NCBI RefSeq assembly: GCF_016938855.1
Contig: NZ_JAFHAP010000016.1
Span: 1 to 61,965, forward strand
Direction: 5' to 3'
Source of the DNA: Polycladomyces zharkentensis
GTDB taxonomy: Bacteria; Bacillota; Bacilli; Thermoactinomycetales; JIR-001
Length of the DNA stretch: 61,965 nucleotides
Position numbers and translations under genes: made by a program
Shown here: one piece after another, positions 1 to 7,845 of the stretch
Layout: every line of letters starts with the position of its first letter
How positions within the stretch are numbered: position 1 is the stretch's first letter
The notes under the pieces: generated by a model
What the model was told of the DNA's origin: nothing
The model's input: the letters and a program-made list of their open reading frames with translations, nothing else
Database searches by the model: none

Positions 1-322
1 CGTTTATTTTCATGCTGCCATCACTCTGGTTTCCTTGATACTTTGGATCAATGATTGATTCACCAGACACGCCCTAGCTTCTCCTAAAGTAAACGGCAAT
101 CAAATGCAAATCAATATTGAGAACAACGGTGGGTTGCTGACTTGTCAATATCAAAAACAATAACATTATCCCGCAATTCATCTCCACATCTTTGTGGGGA
201 TTTTTTATGTATTGCCTATATGAACAAACAAAATTTTATATAATATTTTTGTGGTAGACTGATTATATTTCATCTTTTGATATTGTTTGGAATATTTCTG
301 GCAAAGATGAGGAGGACAAGCA

Positions 323-694
323 TTGAAAAACATTTTTTTGGCGACTGCACTTTCATTTTTATACCCAGGATTTGGCCAGATTTATAATCAACAAAAGGTC
401 AAAGGGATCATATTGATTGTGATCCAATTGTTCCTGGCATTCTTACATAAAAAGGCCACGGGAGTATTGAATAGTCCATACAATGGATATTGGGTGATTG
501 GTATTATAGATGCGTTTGTTTTTGCAATCATCAAGGAAATAAGAATCAGAGATTTGGATGAAACGGAAGATGCCAGAGATGAAAAGAAACAATGGATTTT
601 GATTGTTATCACTACGGTTGTAGCCGTTTCGACACACTATGGAATTGAACCTTCAGTATGTGTTGACTTATCGGTAATACAATGTTGGATGTAA
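323..694 (+). CDS. Small membrane protein with a PGFGQIYN motif
   Basis: A 123-residue protein starting at a TTG codon, chosen because a GAGGAGGA ribosome site lies about seven bases upstream. The N-terminus (LSFLYPGFGQIYN, residues 11-23) matches the short hydrophobic signature of small TM2/DUF5683-type membrane proteins. At least two hydrophobic segments follow (about 28-45 and 56-72), then a charged stretch and a third hydrophobic segment near residue 92. The family role is unknown; such proteins are usually integral to the cytoplasmic membrane. It stands alone and is followed by a terminator. The last 25 residues look unlike the family and may be drifted sequence. Confidence 0.6.
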   Translation: MKNIFLATALSFLYPGFGQIYNQQKVKGIILIVIQLFLAFLHKKATGVLNSPYNGYWVIGIIDAFVFAIIKEIRIRDLDETEDARDEKKQWILIVITTVVAVSTHYGIEPSVCVDLSVIQCWM

Positions 695-703
695 CAAGAA
701 AAA

Positions 704-736
704 GAGCTTATTGGTTAAGATAGGCTCGTTTCTTTT
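704..736 (+). terminator. Rho-independent terminator
   Basis: An eight-base stem (GAGCTTAT/ATAGGCTC, one G-U pair) with an eight-base loop and a T-rich tail directly follows the stop of the small membrane protein gene. Confidence 0.6.
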
Positions 737-1117
737 CAGTGATTTTGCTTGAGGAACTTGATTTTTCCCCTTTTATCAAGGTGGTCAATACGTGACTTGC
801 TCCATGCGGCTGAGGTCGTTGGATGTCTTTCTCTCTCCTCTCAGCCCCATTGTCAATACACAATTAATGAATATTATGAAAAAATGAGGTAGCACGCCGT
901 CAGAAGAAGGTTTTTTTACTTTTTGTCCCATTGAAACCGTATATTTTACACGTATCTGAATAGGAAGAAGTCCCGCAAATTTCCCATTTGCCCGGTTGGA
1001 TTTCAATCCCGGGTGCCGCGTTCATTTTCACCTTTATTTCGAGTACTAGAGATGTTTGAATCAAGAAGAGATTGCGTTTTACCAAAAATTTGAGTACAAT
1101 ATCCTACATATAAAGCG
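737..1117. other. Intergenic stretch, no gene recognised
   Basis: Only short overlapping reading frames without ribosome sites are present here. I see no protein family, RNA gene or repeat in this stretch. Confidence 0.5.
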
Positions 1118-1120
1118 AGG

Positions 1121-1220
1121 AGGCTGTGAAGAGCGGTGGACAATGTTTTCGCATATGTACCCATCATAAATCTTATAGCGAAAACATACCGGGGCTCTTC
1201 ATAAGACCGCCTTTTCTTTA
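1121..1220 (+). promoter_or_regulatory. Long nested hairpin with a T-rich end (possible small RNA or leader)
   Basis: Three nested complementary segments are visible: AGGC with GCCT, TGAAGAGC (1127-1134) with GCTCTTCA (1194-1201), and a perfect ten-pair stem ATGTTTTCGC (1143-1152) with GCGAAAACAT (1178-1187). The structure ends in TTTTCTTTA. The length and internal loops exceed those of a simple terminator. It could be a small RNA or the far upstream part of the cfr leader. I do not recognise a known riboswitch class. Confidence 0.4.
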
Positions 1221-1281
1221 TTCTATTATGTAAAAATTACTTTATCTCTTTATCGTTACTATTACTGAAAAAGCAAACAAA

Positions 1282-1380
1282 GGCACCGGTATGTCCGGCG
1301 CCTTTTTTACATGGTACAGTGTCGAACATTGATTTGGCTTGTGCCATGTCTTTGGCGCCGGTGACCCGGCGTCTTTTTTT
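1282..1380 (+). promoter_or_regulatory. Tandem attenuator in the leader of the cfr-like gene
   Basis: Two terminator-like hairpins precede the gene: GGCACCGG/CCGGCGCC (1282-1302, one A-C mismatch, then six T) and GGCGCCGG/CCGGCGTC (1354-1373, then seven T). The 3' arm of the first (1295-1302) is perfectly complementary to the 5' arm of the second (1354-1361), so a third pairing would destroy both terminators. A further stem, ACATGGTAC/GTGCCATGT (1309-1349), lies between them. A 17-codon frame (1311-1364) ends inside the second hairpin but lacks a ribosome site. This layout suggests transcription attenuation, as seen before other antibiotic-resistance genes. Confidence 0.6.
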
Positions 1381-1453
1381 ATGGGAAGCCATTGGTTTCT
1401 CACGAAAGCCGTCGGGGCACCGTGTCTTTGATCCAATCTGAGGGAGGATCGAA

Positions 1454-2509
1454 ATGGAAACAAAATTTGATCGGTTAAAAACGTTTGTCGCTGAGAAGGG
1501 GTGGACGAACTACCGCTTCAACCAAATCCTGCACGCAATTTTCAAGGAAAAGAGAAGCGAGTTCGACCGGATGACGACGCTCCCGCTGTCATTGCGCAAG
1601 CAGTTGCAAGAAGAATTTGGCAGAACGTTACTGAGTCTTAGGCCGATATATCGTCAATCGTCCGGTCAAGCGGACAAAGTTCTGTTTGAACTGCCCGATT
1701 CCAACAAGATTGAAACGGTCAGGTTGATCTATCGCACTGGCTGGGAGTCGTATTGTATTTCCTCCCAGTGCGGATGCGGATTCGGCTGTAAATTTTGTGC
1801 CACGGGAAAGATCGGAATGAAGCGAAATTTAAGCGCAGACGAGATCACCGATCAGATCCTGTACTTTTATTTGCAAAACCATCCTATCGACAGTATTTCA
1901 TTTATGGGAATGGGCGAGGCACTTGCCAATCCGCAAATCTTCGTCGCCTTAAAAACCCTGACCGACCCTCGGCTGTTCAACTTGAGTCCGCGGCGGATCA
2001 CGGTTTCCACGATTGGGCTGGTTCCCCAGATACAGCGATTGTCACAGGAGTTTCCGCAGGTGAATCTCACCTTTTCGCTCCACTCCCCTTTTGACGAGCA
2101 GCGGAGCGATCTGATGCCGATCAACCGCAAGTATCCATTGCGGGAGGTGTTGGAGGTGCTGGATGCACACATCCAAAAACATCGGCGCAAGGTATACATC
2201 GCCTATATCGTGCTTCCCGGCGTCAACGATAGTCCCGTGCATGCGGAGAAGCTGATTTCCCTGTTGCGTGGGCGCGGACCGTGGGATTATCTATATCACG
2301 TAAACCTCATCCGTTACAATCCTGCCATTGGAGCCACGAAAGCGTACAATCGTCCGCACAAGCGGGAATTGGCTAGTTTTTACCAACGATTGCGAGAAGC
2401 AGGCCTGAATGTAACCGTGAGACAATCCTTCGGAGTGGACATCGAGGCTGCCTGCGGTCAACTGTATGGGCAGTATTATATTCGTGGAGAGCCGGGAGAG
2501 GTGGAATAG
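1454..2509 (+). CDS. cfr: Cfr-type 23S rRNA (adenine2503-C8) methyltransferase
   Basis: A 351-residue radical SAM enzyme. The CX3CX2C cluster lies in SSQCGCGFGCKFCATG (about residues 105-120). The second catalytic cysteine is in DIEAACGQLYG near residue 334, and SFMGMGEALAN and RKVYIAYIVLPGVNDS match Cfr rather than RlmN, which has GEPL. Cfr methylates C8 of A2503 in 23S rRNA and gives resistance to several peptidyl-transferase drugs. Length agrees with the family (about 349). The start has a GGGAGGATC ribosome site. It is transcribed alone, behind the attenuator, and a perfect terminator follows. It appears to be a chromosomal homologue, possibly one of the intrinsic Bacillales versions; drug specificity cannot be read from sequence. 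Confidence 0.88.
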   Translation: METKFDRLKTFVAEKGWTNYRFNQILHAIFKEKRSEFDRMTTLPLSLRKQLQEEFGRTLLSLRPIYRQSSGQADKVLFELPDSNKIETVRLIYRTGWESYCISSQCGCGFGCKFCATGKIGMKRNLSADEITDQILYFYLQNHPIDSISFMGMGEALANPQIFVALKTLTDPRLFNLSPRRITVSTIGLVPQIQRLSQEFPQVNLTFSLHSPFDEQRSDLMPINRKYPLREVLEVLDAHIQKHRRKVYIAYIVLPGVNDSPVHAEKLISLLRGRGPWDYLYHVNLIRYNPAIGATKAYNRPHKRELASFYQRLREAGLNVTVRQSFGVDIEAACGQLYGQYYIRGEPGEVE

Positions 2510-2525
2510 ACCTTTCGACACGCTC

Positions 2526-2556
2526 AAGCCGTCATGCTCAGCATGACGGCTTTAGA
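2526..2556 (+). terminator. Terminator of the cfr-like gene
   Basis: A perfect twelve-pair stem (AAGCCGTCATGC/GCATGACGGCTT) with a three-base loop. The T tail is short on the plus strand, and the stem ends in AAGCC.. on the other strand, so it may act in both directions. Confidence 0.75.
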
Positions 2557-2677
2557 AATGAAATGTCGATCCTTCACCGGCACTTCCCGCGACCGGTTGC
2601 CCGTTTTTCATCCCCTGAATAATGACGCCAAAATCGGCCGATGCTCCCTCTACCCCTACAATGGCTCCGGGTGCCAT
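2552..2677 (-). CDS. Possible 41-codon ORF
   Basis: The frame reads MAPGAIVGVEGASADFGVII and ends STFHF against the cfr terminator. Amino-acid content is glycine- and alanine-rich with a plausible bias, but no clear ribosome site precedes it and I recognise no family. It may be the tail of a decayed gene. Confidence 0.25.
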   Translation of the reverse strand: MAPGAIVGVEGASADFGVIIQGMKNGQPVAGSAGEGSTFHF

Positions 2678-2808
2678 TTGTAGTTTATGCTTTTCTCACC
2701 GATTAACCGGAGTTAGGAAACAACCGGACGATCCTTTATCTGGCCGGCTTGCTCCGTCGGAGATAGCCTCTCCTGACGCTGATGAGGTAGAGACCAAAAA
2801 TTTAGTGC

Positions 2809-2839
2809 TTGCCTTAAAGTAGACTTTAAGCCGTATGAT
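2809..2839 (+). promoter_or_regulatory. MerR/AdhR-type promoter-operator, copy 1
   Basis: The -35 TTGCCT and -10 TATGAT are separated by 19 bp, the long spacer typical of MerR-family activated promoters. A perfect dyad CTTAAAGT-AG-ACTTTAAG sits between them at 2813-2830. From memory, Bacillus subtilis AdhR, which responds to reactive aldehydes, uses CTTAAAG-N4-CTTTAAG. It precedes the SDR gene, and a near-identical copy precedes the dehydrogenase at 4510. No merR gene lies in the window. Confidence 0.8.
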
Positions 2840-2898
2840 ATTTACGACATCCCACTCCGATGAATGGTAAAAGTACAAAAAGGGGGATGTGGGGACGT

Positions 2899-3732
2899 AT
2901 GGCTGACAAGAAGGTTTGGTTCATCACCGGTGCCGGGCGCGGCATGGGCGTAGACATCGCCAAAGCCGCCCTGGACGCCGGCTACCGGGTCGTCGCCACC
3001 GGCCGCAATACCGACAAGGTGACCAAAGCTGTCGGCGAGGCCGAGGACGTGCTGGTCGTGAAGCTGGACATCACCAATCCTGCCGACGCCGAGGCAGCTG
3101 TCAAGGCGGCGGTTGACCGGTTTGGACGGATCGACGTGCTCGTCAACAACGCTGCCAACTGTTATCTCGGCTACTTCGAGGAGCTGACCCCGAAGCAGAT
3201 CGAGCATCAACTCGCCACCAACCTCATCGGCCCGATGAACGTCACCCGCGCCGTGCTGCCCGTGATGCGTAAGGCCCGGTCCGGTCACATCATCACGATT
3301 TCCTCGATCGCGGGCCTCGTCGGCCAGGAGTTCTGTTCCGCCTACGCCGCCTCGAAGTTCGGCCTCGAGGGCTGGATGGAGTCGCTGCGCTTCGAAATCG
3401 CCCCGTTCCGCATCAAAACCACCATTATCGAGCCGGGCTTCTTCCGCACCGAGCTCCTCACAAAGGAGTCGTCGACCTATGCTGAGCTGTCCCTCGAGGA
3501 CTACGCCGAACGCTCTGCTCAAAACCGGGCTTGGTGGGAGGCGCATAACGGAAAGCAGGTCGGTGACCCCGCCAAGCTCGCCCGGGCACTGATGACGATC
3601 GCGAGCCAGGAGGAGCCGCCGCTGCGCTGGGTCGCCGGTGCCGACGCGATCGCCATTGCTGAGCAGAAGGTTGCCGAACTCCAGCAGCAGATCAACGCCT
3701 ATCGTGACCTGTCGACTTCACTGGCGTACTAG
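2899..3732 (+). CDS. Short-chain dehydrogenase/reductase
   Basis: A classical NAD(P)-dependent SDR of 277 residues. The cofactor motif TGAGRGMG is at residues 8-15, NNAAN near 85, the catalytic serine in TISSIAG and YAASK (about 155-159). Its substrate cannot be assigned. I chose the ATG at 2899, giving MADKKVWFITGAG; two upstream in-frame ATGs (2860, 2887) give atypical N-termini. The gene is strikingly GC-rich with C/G at most third positions, unlike its neighbours, and the GC-rich sequence continues to about 3890. This suggests transfer from a high-GC bacterium placed under a Firmicute MerR-type promoter. It is probably part of an aldehyde/electrophile response with the genes at 4072 and 4576. 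Confidence 0.85.
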   Translation: MADKKVWFITGAGRGMGVDIAKAALDAGYRVVATGRNTDKVTKAVGEAEDVLVVKLDITNPADAEAAVKAAVDRFGRIDVLVNNAANCYLGYFEELTPKQIEHQLATNLIGPMNVTRAVLPVMRKARSGHIITISSIAGLVGQEFCSAYAASKFGLEGWMESLRFEIAPFRIKTTIIEPGFFRTELLTKESSTYAELSLEDYAERSAQNRAWWEAHNGKQVGDPAKLARALMTIASQEEPPLRWVAGADAIAIAEQKVAELQQQINAYRDLSTSLAY

Positions 3733-4060
3733 GACGCGTAACCGCTTGGACTGATCTTGCCGGACCACGCCATCGAGCTCGCTGACCGGCCCAACCGGTG
3801 ATCACTGTGCCAACCAACGCGGTCGTCCGTGTTGTGCTGGCGTATCTTCTGAGCTCTGACCTCTGGTACTACCGGGTTGAACAACCATCTGATGTAGCTA
3901 TTAATGAGATGATGATTCGTCCTGCACATCAAGAGTGGTGATATTTGGGTGGCGATAAAAGCAGAATAAATAATCAGTTCAGTAAAAAATGATTATTATC
4001 AAATGAAAAAAAGGGTTCCTCTCCTGCGAACGTCGGAAACGAAGGTACTTCAAATAAAAG
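3733..4060 (+). other. Gene-free spacer with a composition break
   Basis: The first 150 bases or so stay GC-rich like the SDR gene. From about 3890 the sequence turns AT-rich. The break probably marks the right end of a transferred segment. No coding sequence or repeat is recognised. Confidence 0.5.
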
Positions 4061-4071
4061 GAGGAATATAA

Positions 4072-4401
4072 ATGTCCAATTCAAAAGAACTTACTGCCTC
4101 ACAGAAAATGATCGGAGATTTTGCACCAAAGCTTGTCCAACTAACCGATGATGTTTTATTTGGAGATGTATGGGAGCGCAAAGAGCTTTCTCCACGTGAC
4201 CGCAGTTTAATTACCGTATCTTCGTTAGTAACTGGTGGAAATACAGAACAACTGAAATTTCATTTAAATAAAGCAAAAGAAAACGGCCTTTCGGAAGAAG
4301 AACTGATTGAAGTCATTACCCACTTGGCTTTTTATGCTGGTTGGCCGAAGGCAATGTCTGCCATTATGGTCGCAAAAGAAATGTTTTTGAAAGGAAAATA
4401 A
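4072..4401 (+). CDS. Carboxymuconolactone decarboxylase-family protein
   Basis: A 109-residue protein of the CMD/AhpD-like alpha-helical fold. The signature helix LIEVITHLAFYAGWPKAMSA (residues 81-100) with the conserved His and Gly is present, preceded by LSPRDRSLITVSSLVT. There is no CxxC pair, so it is not an AhpD-type disulfide enzyme. The ribosome site AAAGGAGG is strong. Composition is AT-rich, unlike the genes on both sides. A CMD-family gene (yraC) lies near adhA and adhR in B. subtilis (recalled), which supports a shared stress role. The exact reaction is unknown. Confidence 0.8.
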   Translation: MSNSKELTASQKMIGDFAPKLVQLTDDVLFGDVWERKELSPRDRSLITVSSLVTGGNTEQLKFHLNKAKENGLSEEELIEVITHLAFYAGWPKAMSAIMVAKEMFLKGK

Positions 4402-4509
4402 AAACGATTGTCGCAGATTCATTGATGGTTATATCACGTGTTAAGACCGGGCTCGAAGGTTATGATAGGTTGGAGGCACAAAGGATCGGAAAAGATCAAA
4501 ATTTGGTAC

Positions 4510-4540
4510 TTGCCTTAAAGTAGACTTTAAGTCGTATGAT
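4510..4540 (+). promoter_or_regulatory. MerR/AdhR-type promoter-operator, copy 2
   Basis: The same TTGCCT-N19-TATGAT promoter with the CTTAAAGT-AG-ACTTTAAG dyad (4514-4531) as at 2809. About 60 bp around it are nearly identical to copy 1, including ATTTACGACAT downstream. It drives the alcohol dehydrogenase gene. Confidence 0.8.
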
Positions 4541-4575
4541 ATTTACGACATTCCACTCAAACAAGGAGGTTTGTT

Positions 4576-5625
4576 ATGATTACTGCCAACGCACGTGCCG
4601 TCTTTGGTCCGAGCGATCCGTTCAAAGCGATTACAATCGATCGCCGCGATGTCGGACCTCGTGACGTCCTCATTGAGATTCAGTACTGTGGTATCTGCCA
4701 TTCAGACATTCATTTTGCTCGCGGTGAGTGGGGTTCGGTGAACTATCCCATCGTTCCCGGCCACGAGATCACCGGAATTGTCGCCGATGTGGGCTCCGAG
4801 GTCACAAAGTTCACCGTCGGCGACCGGGTCGGTGTCGGCTGTATGGTTGACTCCTGCCGCGAATGCGTGAACTGCCGCAAGGGCGAGGAGCAGTACTGTC
4901 TCAATGGACATACCCTTACCTACGGTGCCGTCGACAAATACGGCCAGCCCACCCAAGGCGGCTATTCCACCCACATCGTCGTGGACGAGGACTTCGTCCT
5001 CAGAATCCCTGAGGGGATCGAGCTCGACGTTGCCGCACCGTTACTGTGCGCCGGCATCACGACGTACTCGCCGCTGCGCCACTGGGGAGCCGGCCCCGGT
5101 AAGAAAGTGGCGATCATCGGCCTCGGCGGACTCGGTCACATGGCCGTTAAGCTGGCGCGCGCCATGGGCGCTGAGGTCACCGTCCTGTCACGCTCGCTGA
5201 AGAAGAAAGACGACGCTCTGCGGCTCGGGGCGCACCACTACTATGCCACGAGCGACCCGGAGACATTTGAGAAGCTTGCCGGTTCCTTCGACCTCATCAT
5301 TAACACGGTGAGCGCGAAGATCGACGTTGATGCCTACCTCTCGTTGCTGGCTCTGGACGGCACCTTGGTCAACGTCGGTGCTCCTGCGGAGCCGTTGTCA
5401 CTCAACGTATTCTCTCTCCTCGGCCAGCGCCGGTCGTACGCCGGTTCACTGATCGGTGGCATCCGCGAGACCCAGGAAATGCTGGACTTCTGCGCCAAAC
5501 ACCACATTGCCCCCGAGATCGAGGTCATCTCGGCCGACAGGATCGACGAGGCCTACGAGCGGGTACTGGCTTCCGACGTGCGGTATCGATTTGTGATCGA
5601 TATCAGCACGATGCGGACCGCGTAA
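4576..5625 (+). CDS. adhA: Zinc-dependent NAD(P) alcohol dehydrogenase (AdhA/YahK type)
   Basis: A 349-residue medium-chain dehydrogenase of the cinnamyl-alcohol-dehydrogenase branch. Catalytic zinc ligands are in CGICHSDIH (about 38-46) and GHE (about 62-64). A four-cysteine structural zinc loop lies at about 92-106, and the Rossmann motif is GLGGLG near 178. Such enzymes interconvert aldehydes and alcohols. The ribosome site AAGGAGG is typically Firmicute, while the coding sequence is GC-rich like the SDR gene. With the AdhR-type promoter, the best guess is a role in aldehyde detoxification. The symbol is by analogy to B. subtilis adhA; orthology is not proven. Confidence 0.85.
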   Translation: MITANARAVFGPSDPFKAITIDRRDVGPRDVLIEIQYCGICHSDIHFARGEWGSVNYPIVPGHEITGIVADVGSEVTKFTVGDRVGVGCMVDSCRECVNCRKGEEQYCLNGHTLTYGAVDKYGQPTQGGYSTHIVVDEDFVLRIPEGIELDVAAPLLCAGITTYSPLRHWGAGPGKKVAIIGLGGLGHMAVKLARAMGAEVTVLSRSLKKKDDALRLGAHHYYATSDPETFEKLAGSFDLIINTVSAKIDVDAYLSLLALDGTLVNVGAPAEPLSLNVFSLLGQRRSYAGSLIGGIRETQEMLDFCAKHHIAPEIEVISADRIDEAYERVLASDVRYRFVIDISTMRTA

Positions 5626-5664
5626 CCATGCGGGCTGCTTGAACATGACTCCATAACTGAATTG

Positions 5665-5702
5665 TTCAGCGGACACCCTAACGGTTGTCCGCTGTTCTTT
5701 TC
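5665..5702 (+). terminator. Terminator of the dehydrogenase gene
   Basis: A perfect nine-pair stem (CAGCGGACA/TGTCCGCTG) with a T-rich tail. Its arms contain the GCGGACA motif that recurs in the next kilobases. Confidence 0.6.
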
Positions 5703-6060
5703 CAAAATCGCCGTTTGTCTCATCATAGATGGAGAGTGGGTAGGAGACGATGAGCAACACCTGGAAAATTTAAATTTACATGCTAACCCTGATCAGCTTC
5801 TTGGTTGGCACCGTCACAATTCGTCATCGTGGGCGAAAGCATCGCGATTACTCCGATTCTGTTATTTTAAACTGAGGAGAAGCTATCCGAATGGCGAAAC
5901 TTTTCATTATAATCAAGAGTTTCGCTGCTTTCAAGAAGTGGTGTTTTTTAATGTCATACATTACCGAATAAGAATTCGGTACATCGTACCTCATAAACGG
6001 AAGTAATGCCTCCCTCTACCCCTTATAACAGAGATTCCTCCATTCCTTTTGCAGTTACCT

Positions 6061-6165
6061 TAGTGGACATTGTTTTACAGAGATATCTGAAGCCTTAGCG
6101 GACATAAAGGTGTGGTTTTCAGGGAGGTAATGTCCGCTAATGACATTTAGCGGACATGTTTTTTT
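6061..6165. repeat. GCGGACAT repeat cluster with a perfect hairpin
   Basis: TAGTGGACAT (6061), TAGCGGACAT (6096), ATGTCCGCTA (6130) and TAGCGGACAT (6148) occur within 100 bp. The last two form a perfect ten-pair hairpin followed by GTTTTTTT, which could terminate plus-strand transcripts. Similar pairs recur at 7084-7125 and a single site at 7961. The arrangement resembles remnants of a mobile element's terminal repeats, but no transposase is nearby. The stretch 5703-6060 holds no recognisable gene. Confidence 0.5.
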
Positions 6166-6199
6166 AAGATGGTTTTTTCCGTTCTTCCCTTTCATCTCA

Positions 6200-6319
6200 T
6201 CAAAAGAAGAAAAAGAAGGAAAAAACAAAAATTAATACTACGATTACCAATAGGAAAATTAACAAGCGACGCAATCCGAAACTGAAAAAAGGGAAACCAC
6301 CAAATCCGAATCCGCTCAT
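6200..6319 (-). CDS. YjcZ-like mini-protein (39 aa)
   Basis: The product begins MSGFGFGGFPFFSFGLRR, then a hydrophobic segment LLIFLLVIVVLIF and a poly-Phe end. Glycine/phenylalanine-rich starts with one membrane segment are typical of YjcZ-family sporulation proteins, whose function is unknown. The ribosome site is GGAGGTTTTATT. It lies downstream of the Lys/Asp/His-rich gene on the same strand, and its predicted protein is identical to that at 9730. Confidence 0.75.
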   Translation of the reverse strand: MSGFGFGGFPFFSFGLRRLLIFLLVIVVLIFVFSFFFFF

Positions 6320-6404
6320 AATAAAACCTCCTTTCATGTAATTTCGTTTCATAGACAATAGAGAGCCTCTTCAAGAGACCCCGGGGCCAATTATTAAGTA
6401 TTTG

Positions 6405-6752
6405 TCATCTCTTTGCGATCATGTTTTTTTTTTTGATGTCGATATCAATGTCAATGATGTTGATATTTCTGTTTCTGTTCTTGTTGTCATTGTCATCATC
6501 GTGATCTCTTTTTCTCCGATCTTTCCAATCATGATCTTTCCGATGGTTTATCCGATCATGGTCTTTCTGATCGTCGTCTTTCCGATGCATTTTCCGATCA
6601 TGGTCTTTCCATTCATGGTCTTTCTGATCATCGTCTTTCCATCCATCAATTATTTTCAAAAAAGTATTAAAAAAATTCACGACATCACATCCTAGTTGTT
6701 TTTTTAGTTCAGCGTGTAAGGCACGAATTTGAAACTCTTGCCTTTTTAACAT
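6405..6752 (-). CDS. Lys/Asp/His-rich repetitive protein, copy 1
   Basis: A 115-residue frame with KDHDRKDH- and KDHEW-like repeats, then RRKRDHDDDNDN and an alternating NIIDIDIDIDIK end. Extreme charge and modular repeats recall spore coat proteins such as CotC/CotG, but homology is not shown. The start is unsure: the ATG at 6752 has no good ribosome site, while the prophage copy starts at a point corresponding to a GTG at 6680 here. It pairs with the YjcZ-like gene downstream. Confidence 0.6.
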   Translation of the reverse strand: MLKRQEFQIRALHAELKKQLGCDVVNFFNTFLKIIDGWKDDDQKDHEWKDHDRKMHRKDDDQKDHDRINHRKDHDWKDRRKRDHDDDNDNKNRNRNINIIDIDIDIKKKNMIAKR

Positions 6753-7083
6753 TTTGACCTAGATACTCAAATCCACATGGACTTTGACACGTCAAATTTT
6801 ATTTTCATTTTTAGGTGAACGAAAAGGAGTCTCGTCAAAGAAACATCAAAAAAGTGAACCACCTATATCTTTTGCTTTATTTTATTCAGTTAACAAAATG
6901 CTGTTTAGGTTTCTTAACTAGGGTAAAAGTAGATTTTTTTGAATCGGTGGAATTGTCCTTTCCCAACTTGGGTTCACTCAGCCTTATTAAAGAACATCTT
7001 TTACTTTAGATTTTTTCCTTCAAAAGGGGTCGCTGTAAAATTTCGGGATAGGCTGAGGAATTAATGGCAATGAGGTACATTAC

Positions 7084-7125
7084 AGCGGACATGGAGATGT
7101 AGTTTTTGGGGAGGTAATGTCCGCT
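7084..7125. repeat. GCGGACAT repeat pair
   Basis: AGCGGACAT and ATGTCCGCT in inverted orientation, with GGGGAGGTAATGTCCGCTAA matching the copy at 6121-6140. It is probably the same repeat family as 6061-6165. Confidence 0.5.
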
Positions 7126-7280
7126 AAAAAGCTCGTCGGCTCATTTCAACAACGTTCACGTTGATTCACCTGGTTGAGTTTTTTTCATAACTGGGTCTTC
7201 TTTCTTTTATGGAAGTAAACACAGGAAACAGCCGACGAAGTGTACCGGCTGTCAAGGAAATGAAGGTTGCTGCAAATCCC

Positions 7281-7547
7281 TTACTTTATTTTGGTAATAC
7301 CTTCCAGGATATTTTTGCCCACTTGGGGGTTGGAACGGATAAAATCCGCAAACATACGCATTTCATTGGGATCAACATCGGCTCCGGTTACATGCATCAA
7401 GTACCGGATCATCCCATCCATTCCTCCCTTTCGATAGGCTTGCATGGCTCCTTTTTGAATCTGTTTCAATTGGTGTTCGGTTAACACCTTTTGTCCCAGT
7501 ACCGAATTAATCATACGCGTTAATTCTTTTGTCGATGGGGTACCCAT
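7281..7547 (-). CDS. Conserved-looking 88-aa protein, unknown function
   Basis: Starts at the ATG at 7547 (MGTPSTKELTRMINSV) behind GGAGGGAAGGGG. It is mostly helical and soluble, with no membrane segment or cysteine, ending GKNILEGITKIK. Its clean ribosome site and sensible composition support a real gene. I do not recognise the family. It lies inside the spore-like repeat locus, transcribed toward the YjcZ-like gene at 6200. Confidence 0.6.
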   Translation of the reverse strand: MGTPSTKELTRMINSVLGQKVLTEHQLKQIQKGAMQAYRKGGMDGMIRYLMHVTGADVDPNEMRMFADFIRSNPQVGKNILEGITKIK

Positions 7548-7734
7548 CCCCTTCCCTCCTTTCGAAACCAACAGGCGGCATTTTTCCACTTTAAAACATA
7601 ACCCCTACCGAAAACGGTGGGAGTATGGGGATAGTCCGAGATACGTGTAAAGTGAACTACTCGTCAATCAATTGGCGAGTAGTTCACAAAAGTGAAAGTA
7701 GACCCTGACTCGGGCTCATTGTGTGTAAATCCTG

Positions 7735-7845
7735 TTAGTCATCAAATCCAACGCCGGCAAAAACAAAAATTGTTGCGATTACCAACAGGAAAATCAACAG
7801 GCGACGCAAACCAAAACGTTTTTCACCAAATCCGAATCCGCTCAT
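7735..7845 (-). CDS. YjcZ-like mini-protein (36 aa)
   Basis: The product starts MSGFGFGEKRFGLRR, has the membrane segment LLIFLLVIATIFVFAGVG and ends FDD. The ribosome site is AAGGAGG. It is too short for most gene finders. It is the least glycine-rich member of the local family. Confidence 0.75.
   Translation of the reverse strand: MSGFGFGEKRFGLRRLLIFLLVIATIFVFAGVGFDD

Larger units (their letters stand above)
6180..6990. repeat. Large inverted repeat, left arm
   Basis: This segment is close to an inverted copy of 9100-9860. It contains the same order of a YjcZ-like gene, a Lys/Asp/His-rich gene and a roughly 230-bp upstream region. A third, partial copy lies in the prophage at 46299-46700. 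The arms enclose three more YjcZ-like genes. Confidence 0.85.

Noticed and set aside
1311-1364. A 17-codon leader peptide in the cfr leader
   Set aside because: No ribosome site; both ends lie in stems. Kept only as part of the attenuator note.
1454-2509. RlmN instead of Cfr
   Set aside because: The MGEAL (not MGEPL) motif, the GWESYCISSQCGCGFGC stretch and the C-terminal DIEAACGQLYG all favour Cfr.
5662-6006. A 114-codon plus-strand frame after the dehydrogenase
   Set aside because: It starts inside the terminator, has no ribosome site and mixed composition; no domain is visible.
6402-6695. Ile/Phe/Val-rich frames antisense to the Lys/Asp/His-rich genes (also at 9413 and 46284)
   Set aside because: They are mirror translations of the repeat codons; ribosome site and gene order favour the other strand.
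6815-7009. A frame repeated at 9103-9324 (NEKESRQRNIKKVNHLY)
   Set aside because: It lies in the shared upstream region of the repeat arms. The prophage copy breaks the frame, so its conservation reflects recent duplication.
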